A model generated the notes under the pieces. It did not search any database. It was not told where the DNA came from and saw nothing but the letters and a program-made list of their open reading frames with translations. A stretch of 64,000 nt of DNA, taken from assembly GCA_016584305.1 (NCBI GenBank), contig JACEEZ010009377.1:35001-99000 (forward strand). The letters run 5' to 3'. Source of the stretch: Chionoecetes opilio (lineage: Eukaryota; Arthropoda; Malacostraca; Decapoda; Majidae). The position numbers and the translations under genes were made by a program. Below are positions 57,201 through 64,000 of this stretch, piece by piece; the first letter of the stretch is position 1; each line of letters begins with the position of its first letter.

Positions 57201-57960
57201 CTTTTTGTAGATTGCTCAGGAAAATAAATGTGTGATTATTTTCCTGTTGATGTGTGATGATGGCAAATATAGAGCATAGTTTTCTGGGGATAATAGGAAT
57301 GATTATGTTGTAAATGCGGTTTTTTTTTTGGATATTCATCGGTTTGATGTAAAATAATACTGCTTGCTATTCTGTTTTCTTTCTTTTTATTCGCTTTTTT
57401 CTTTCTTTTTTCTTTCTCGCATTCTCTTTTTTATGTATTTATTTCGGCATATTTTCTTTTTTGCAGTTTGTGTTTCATTTTTTTTCTAATTTTTTTTTCT
57501 TGTCTAGTTTTTTTTCTTCAGTCATTTACCCATTTCCTTTTTTCTATATCATTCCTTCCCTCCTTATATGCACTCAGGTTTTTCACACAGTTATCATATG
57601 TTTCCCCTCTTCTCCTTGCTATCACCCCCCCCCCCTCAAACAAAACCCCGAAATCAGATCAGTTAAATATACCTCGTCAATTTACGTCTGTGCTAAAAAA
57701 AATTCTTCTCACATCACAAAGGACTGGCCAAGGGCAAAACAGAGGTAACTAAAAGCCCGCTACATATAGAGCATCTAGGTACATAAGCACACCCTCCCCC
57801 GAGAAGAAAACGGGGTAACAGGTGACCAAGTATAAATTACTGTATAACACGTATCCCTTTAACAAACAGACGTGTATTGGACCAGAGAGTTGTAGGACCC
57901 GGGATACTGTTTGTTTCACTTGCCCGAACACCTGAGGCAATGAATGTGAAGGGTGGCTTA
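57201..57960. other. Unique interval, nothing recognised
   Basis: T/C-rich to 57610, then complex single-copy-looking DNA to 57960. The 95-codon frame at 57461 is low complexity at its start and has no domain. The 63-codon minus frame at 57749-57940 also has none. Confidence 0.55.
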
Positions 57961-57976
57961 CAACATCTCAGGGTGG

Positions 57977-58101
57977 GACTCTGTGTGTGTGCTAAATTGT
58001 GTGTGTGTGTGTGTACTAAATTGTGTGTGTGTGTGTGAGGTGTGTGGTGTGTGTGTGTTGTGTGTGTGTGTGTGTGTGAGGCGGGACTGTGTGTGTGTGG
58101 A
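57977..58101. repeat. (TG)n tract with CTAAAT and GAGG breaks
   Basis: TG repeats in four runs. GTGCTAAATTGTGTGTGTGT and GTACTAAATTGTGTGTGTGT show a local ~30-bp duplication. Confidence 0.93.
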
Positions 58102-58108
58102 GGGGGTG

Positions 58109-58112
<4 letters not shown>

Positions 58113-58201
<89 letters not shown>
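58113..58201. repeat. (GA)n microsatellite, perfect
   Basis: About 89 bp of uninterrupted GA. Confidence 0.98.
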
Positions 58202-58204
<3 letters not shown>

Positions 58205-58309
58205 ACTTAAGGACTCGTCTATATATTTTTCATTTATATTTTCCTCCATTTCAACCTTTCTTTACGTTTCCTCTTTCATTTCCTCCTCTCCCCTCTCTCA
58301 CATCCTCCT

Positions 58310-58395
58310 CCTTTTCCTCCTCTCCTCCTCCTCCTCCTCCTCCTCCTCCTCCTCCTCCTCCTCCTCCTCCTCCTCCTCCTCCTCCTCCTCCTCCA
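58310..58395. repeat. (TCC)n array
   Basis: CTCCTCCTC, perfect for about 75 bp. Confidence 0.97.
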
Positions 58396-58520
58396 ACTTC
58401 AGATACGAACCAGGAATAACATATTTTTACGTGTATTTTACTTTTTTTTTTACCTTCACAAATTCCGTAACTTTACCATGTTTCCATCTCCTTAAAATTA
58501 TTAATATATTTTTTTATAAG

Positions 58521-58809
<289 letters not shown>

Positions 58810-58847
58810 CCTCACATTATAAATTTTATAACTCAATACTTCAAACC

Positions 58848-58962
58848 ACGTCTCCTCCTCCTCTTCCTCTTCCTCCTCCTCTTCCTCCTCCTCCTCCTCC
58901 TCCTCCTCCTCCTCCTCCTCCTCCTCCTCCTCCTCCTCCTCCTCCTCCTCCTCCTCCTCCTT
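58848..58962. repeat. (TCC)n array
   Basis: CTCCTCCTC with a few TTC interruptions. Confidence 0.97.
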
Positions 58963-59215
58963 CTACGTTCTCCGTCCTCGCCTTCTTGTTGTCTAGTTAC
59001 TGTCCTCTTCCCGTCTTCAGGCAGCGAGGTCGTGGGTGATTGCGTGTTGAGGCGAGATAGTCAGCGAGAACGAGGCAGCGAACGCCAGAAAGAAGCAACT
59101 GGGGCGAGAGATAAGAATGCGCGGGAGAAATATTTAACAGTGTAAACTGTGAGGAATATTGTGTTGTGAGGGTCGGCCAGCGCGTAGCAAGAAAAGTTGG
59201 AATTGCGTAGGCTTG
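58963..59215. other. Unique spacer
   Basis: No gene or repeat recognised. Confidence 0.5.
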
Positions 59216-59622
59216 TTGTGGTGGGTGGTTGGGTGTTGGGTTGGTGGGTTGGTGGGTTGGTGGCTGGTTGGGGCAATGAAGGAGGGTTGCCAAATATATC
59301 GTATAGGGTCGCCAGTAAGTACAGTACATTGGTGGGTTGTTGGTGGGTTGGGTTTGGTGGGTTGGGTGGGCTGGTGGGCTGGGTTGGTTTGGGTTGGTGG
59401 GTTGGGTTTGGTGGGTTGGATGAGTTGGTGGGTGGGGTGGGTTGGTGGGTTGTGTTGGGTGTTTTGGTAGGTGGGTGAGTGGGTGGGTTGGATTAATGTG
59501 TTGGTGGGTTGGGTTGGGTTTTGGTGGGTTCTGTTTCTGTGGGTTGGTGGGTTGGTTTGGTTGGGTGGGTGGCTGAGTGGCTTGGGTGAGTGGGTGGTCT
59601 AGTGGGTGGGTTGGTGGGTTCT
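59216..59622. repeat. GGTTGGTGGGTT array
   Basis: About 400 bp of GGTGGGTTGG/GGTTTGGTGG repeats with a break at 59270-59330. The 213-codon minus frame (P, T, H, Q, N) is an artefact. Confidence 0.93.
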
Positions 59623-59747
59623 TCAGTGACCCCTCCACTGGTAATATAAAGAAAAGGCGAGAGAGGCTGAATGCAGGATAGAAATGGCTTCTCGTGTTTT
59701 CGTCTGTTTTTTATTATATTTTCATTTTTATGCCGGTTGTCTCCCTC

Positions 59748-59755
<8 letters not shown>

Positions 59756-59829
<74 letters not shown>

Positions 59830-59842
59830 CTCTCTTCTCTCT

Positions 59843-59894
<52 letters not shown>

Positions 59895-59936
59895 ATCTCT
59901 CGTCTCTCTCTCTCTCTCTCTTCTCTCTCGTTGCCT
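59756..59936. repeat. (CT)n microsatellite
   Basis: CT with a few TCC/TTC interruptions. Confidence 0.97.
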
Positions 59937-59982
59937 TTCTCTTCTCTTCTCTTGTGTGTGTTTTGATGTGTAGATGCATAGG

Positions 59983-60102
<120 letters not shown>

Positions 60103-60105
60103 ATG

Positions 60106-60816
<711 letters not shown>

Positions 60817-60939
60817 AATACGTTACACCCCATTTATTTGCGAGCTTTTTGTTACTTCCATTTTTTTTGCCCTCTGACCAGTCTTTTGTGATGTAAATAA
60901 AAAAATGCCAAAACAAGGTTGTGTCCTCAGGAATCTAAT

Positions 60940-61300
60940 ATACTATAGGAGTAGCCGTGTGTCTGTGTGTGTGTGTGTGTGGTCTGTCTGTCTGTCTGTC
61001 TGTCTGTTTTGGTTAGCCGAAACTGTAAATTCTATTTTGATGAGAGTAGGCTCAAAAAATCGCAAATAAATCGTAGGTGGTAAGCGGCTTGGTCCCATGT
61101 CGATTGAATAATTTCGAAGGGAGGTTTTGGGCTAAAAAAAAAATTTGGCGTATTAGATTACAAGAATAAAAATCTGCGGTAACGTCTTGCCGCATTCCAC
61201 AAACTCAGTAGACTCATGGACGTTTGTGTGCGTGTGTGAGTGTGTGTGTTGGAATCACACGGAACACAAAGGGTTGGAATCACACGGAACGAGGTCTACC
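60940..61300. repeat. Complex repeat-like segment with TG/CTGT tracts and an 17-bp direct repeat
   Basis: TG and CTGTCTGTCTGT at 60960-61008. TTGGAATCACACGGAAC occurs twice, at 61249-61265 and 61274-61290. The part between may be a dispersed element, but no family is recognised. Confidence 0.55.
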
Positions 61301-61527
61301 CCGAGGCACTTTGACCAGTGACCAACGACAGCAACAACACGATTGGAGTTTGCAATCACATGTTGTCTAATATATACTACTACTACAAACATCAATACAG
61401 GGGTACGAAGGCAACACTAGCACTTGTATAGAGCTAAAATGATAAGTACTCGCATAAAGGACAAGATTACTAACATATTCATCATCTTTACAATCGATGT
61501 GTTGACAGGAGGCGACGTGTCAGATAG

Positions 61528-61528
<1 letters not shown>

Positions 61529-61608
<80 letters not shown>

Positions 61609-61815
61609 GAGAGAAAGGACGGTTAGACTTATACACAAAAGCGGAAACAGAACGGCAAAAAAAAGGAGACGAGTTATACAAGTTTCCTTTCACTTTAATT
61701 GTTGGCAGATGCGCAAAAAACGACGTATCTGACGTGACAAAAAAAAAACAGGATGGAACTGAGATTACGTACAGAGGTAAAAAAAATCTTCCTTCTTTCC
61801 CTATCTTTATGGAGA
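61529..61815 (-). mobile_element. Dispersed repeat carrying a (CT)n tract, minus-strand copy
   Basis: On the minus strand: tag CCATAAAGATAGGGAAAGAA.. (61812-61791), about 55 nt, core (61737-61615), then (CT)n (plus GA 61529-61605). The core aligns with 58521-58653 throughout with scattered indels. Another GA-rich tract precedes the tag (plus 61813-61890), so the order is (CT)n-tag-core-(CT)n. Confidence 0.85.
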
Positions 61816-61843
61816 GAGAGGACGAGAGCGAGAGAGACGAGAG

Positions 61844-61893
<50 letters not shown>

Positions 61894-61912
61894 GAGAGAG
61901 GAAGAGGAGAGA
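61813..61912. repeat. (GA)n tract with GAC interruptions
   Basis: GA, perfect at 61850-61888. Confidence 0.95.
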
Positions 61913-63091
<1,179 letters not shown>

Positions 63092-63296
63092 AACGCATAA
63101 AGAAAACTCCCCTTCGCCGACAGGGAATTAAAATAGAGAAAAAATGTATATATAAAATCGTGCATCATTAGCGTTGCAATTAAAAGTAACACAATTATTT
63201 TTGTACTTTTGTTCATTTGGTTTATTATTATATATTTTTTCATTTTTTTTCTTTCGTTTTTCATTATTTCGACAAGATACGTTACTAATTGGACAT

Positions 63297-63300
<4 letters not shown>
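63092..63300. other. Unique AT-rich spacer
   Basis: Nothing recognised. Confidence 0.5.
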
Positions 63301-63331
<31 letters not shown>

Positions 63332-63531
63332 CCCATCCTCTTCTCCTTCTCTCTCTGCCGTGCTGCTTCATCTGCTAGACTGACTCGTGGCTTTCTCCGC
63401 TCCTCCTTCCTCGCTCATGCTCGCTTCTCCTCCTCCTTCCTCACTCGCTACGCTCGCTCCTCCTGCTCACTCCTCTTGCTCCTCTCGCTCCTCCTTCCTC
63501 ACAATCTACTCGACTCATCTCTTCCTCTCTC

Positions 63532-63575
<44 letters not shown>

Positions 63576-63655
63576 ACCCACCTCCCTCTCACTCTCTACC
63601 TCTCTCACTCATCTCTCCTCACCCTCTCTCTCTTCATTCTCTTTGACTCTCTGCA
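63301..63655. repeat. (CT)n and CTCCT/CTCGCT-rich tract
   Basis: CT at 63301-63327 and 63530-63571 with GCTCCTCCTTCCTCACTCGC-like repeats between them (63395-63500). Confidence 0.88.
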
Positions 63656-63667
63656 TCCACACACACA

Positions 63668-63679
63668 CAAGACACACAC

Positions 63680-63751
<72 letters not shown>
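63668..63751. repeat. (CA)n microsatellite
   Basis: CA, perfect for about 65 bp. Confidence 0.97.
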
Positions 63752-63753
<2 letters not shown>

Positions 63754-63835
63754 CATGCAGTCCCTCACGCAAGCCACCCGTCGTATCTTTCAATATTCTT
63801 GTGTATCTCGTGTCAATGCATTTTTAACAGCACAC

Positions 63836-63959
<124 letters not shown>

Positions 63960-64000
63960 TATAACAACTGTATGCATTCTATCCATCACAATTTTTTTTT

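Noticed and set aside
59216..59622. Telomere-like G-rich repeat (GGTTGGTGGG)
   Set aside because: It does not match TTAGG or any regular telomere unit and is a degenerate GGTT/GGGT minisatellite.

Overview
This window is non-coding eukaryotic DNA, saturated with simple repeats. I find no protein-coding gene, rRNA gene, intact tRNA gene, CRISPR array or prokaryotic signal that I can defend. The long open frames all lie on two- to four-letter repeats such as (CA)n, (GA)n, (CCTG)n, (GGT)n and (CTA)n, and they stay open on both strands because those repeats contain no stop codon. Interstitial blocks of (CCTAA)n, the complement of the arthropod telomere repeat TTAGG, together with tRNA-derived SINEs and extreme dinucleotide density, point to an arthropod. 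A decapod crustacean (shrimp or crab) is the best guess, and that is an inference from genome style rather than from a gene.

Layout. Positions 1-9.4 kb hold GA, CA, CT and GGA microsatellites, several minisatellites (notably a ~32-bp array at 6595-7600) and a ~1.07-kb (CCTG)n array. Positions 9.4-21.2 kb, and again 54.0-57.2 kb, have an abnormal homopolymer-bloated texture that looks like poor consensus sequence. Positions 21.2-25.5 kb hold several ordered minisatellites with periods of about 100, 57 and 37 bp. Positions 25.4-29.4 kb are the most informative stretch: a minus-strand tRNA-derived SINE with A and B boxes, a second element ending in the same 20-nt tail, a composite block of (CCTAA)n arrays alternating with a fixed ~45-nt module, a mobile-element-like repeat ending in a recurring motif, a 22-bp minisatellite and a second tRNA-like SINE head.

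Positions 32.75-48.72 kb are two head-to-tail copies of a ~8-kb segment (about 32750-40920 and 41030-48716) with the same order of unique blocks and arrays. They differ by many short indels, by array lengths and by a ~0.9-kb insertion present only in the first copy. This is either a real tandem duplication or two haplotypes joined by the assembler. The last 15 kb hold a 73-bp minisatellite, long perfect GA/CT tracts, a dispersed repeat whose two copies in opposite orientation both carry a (CT)n tract, and a candidate piggyBac-like MITE with a GA array inside it.

No set of genes works together here. The noteworthy content is repeat architecture, possible retroelement fragments and assembly quality. 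I did not find a convincing new biological system.
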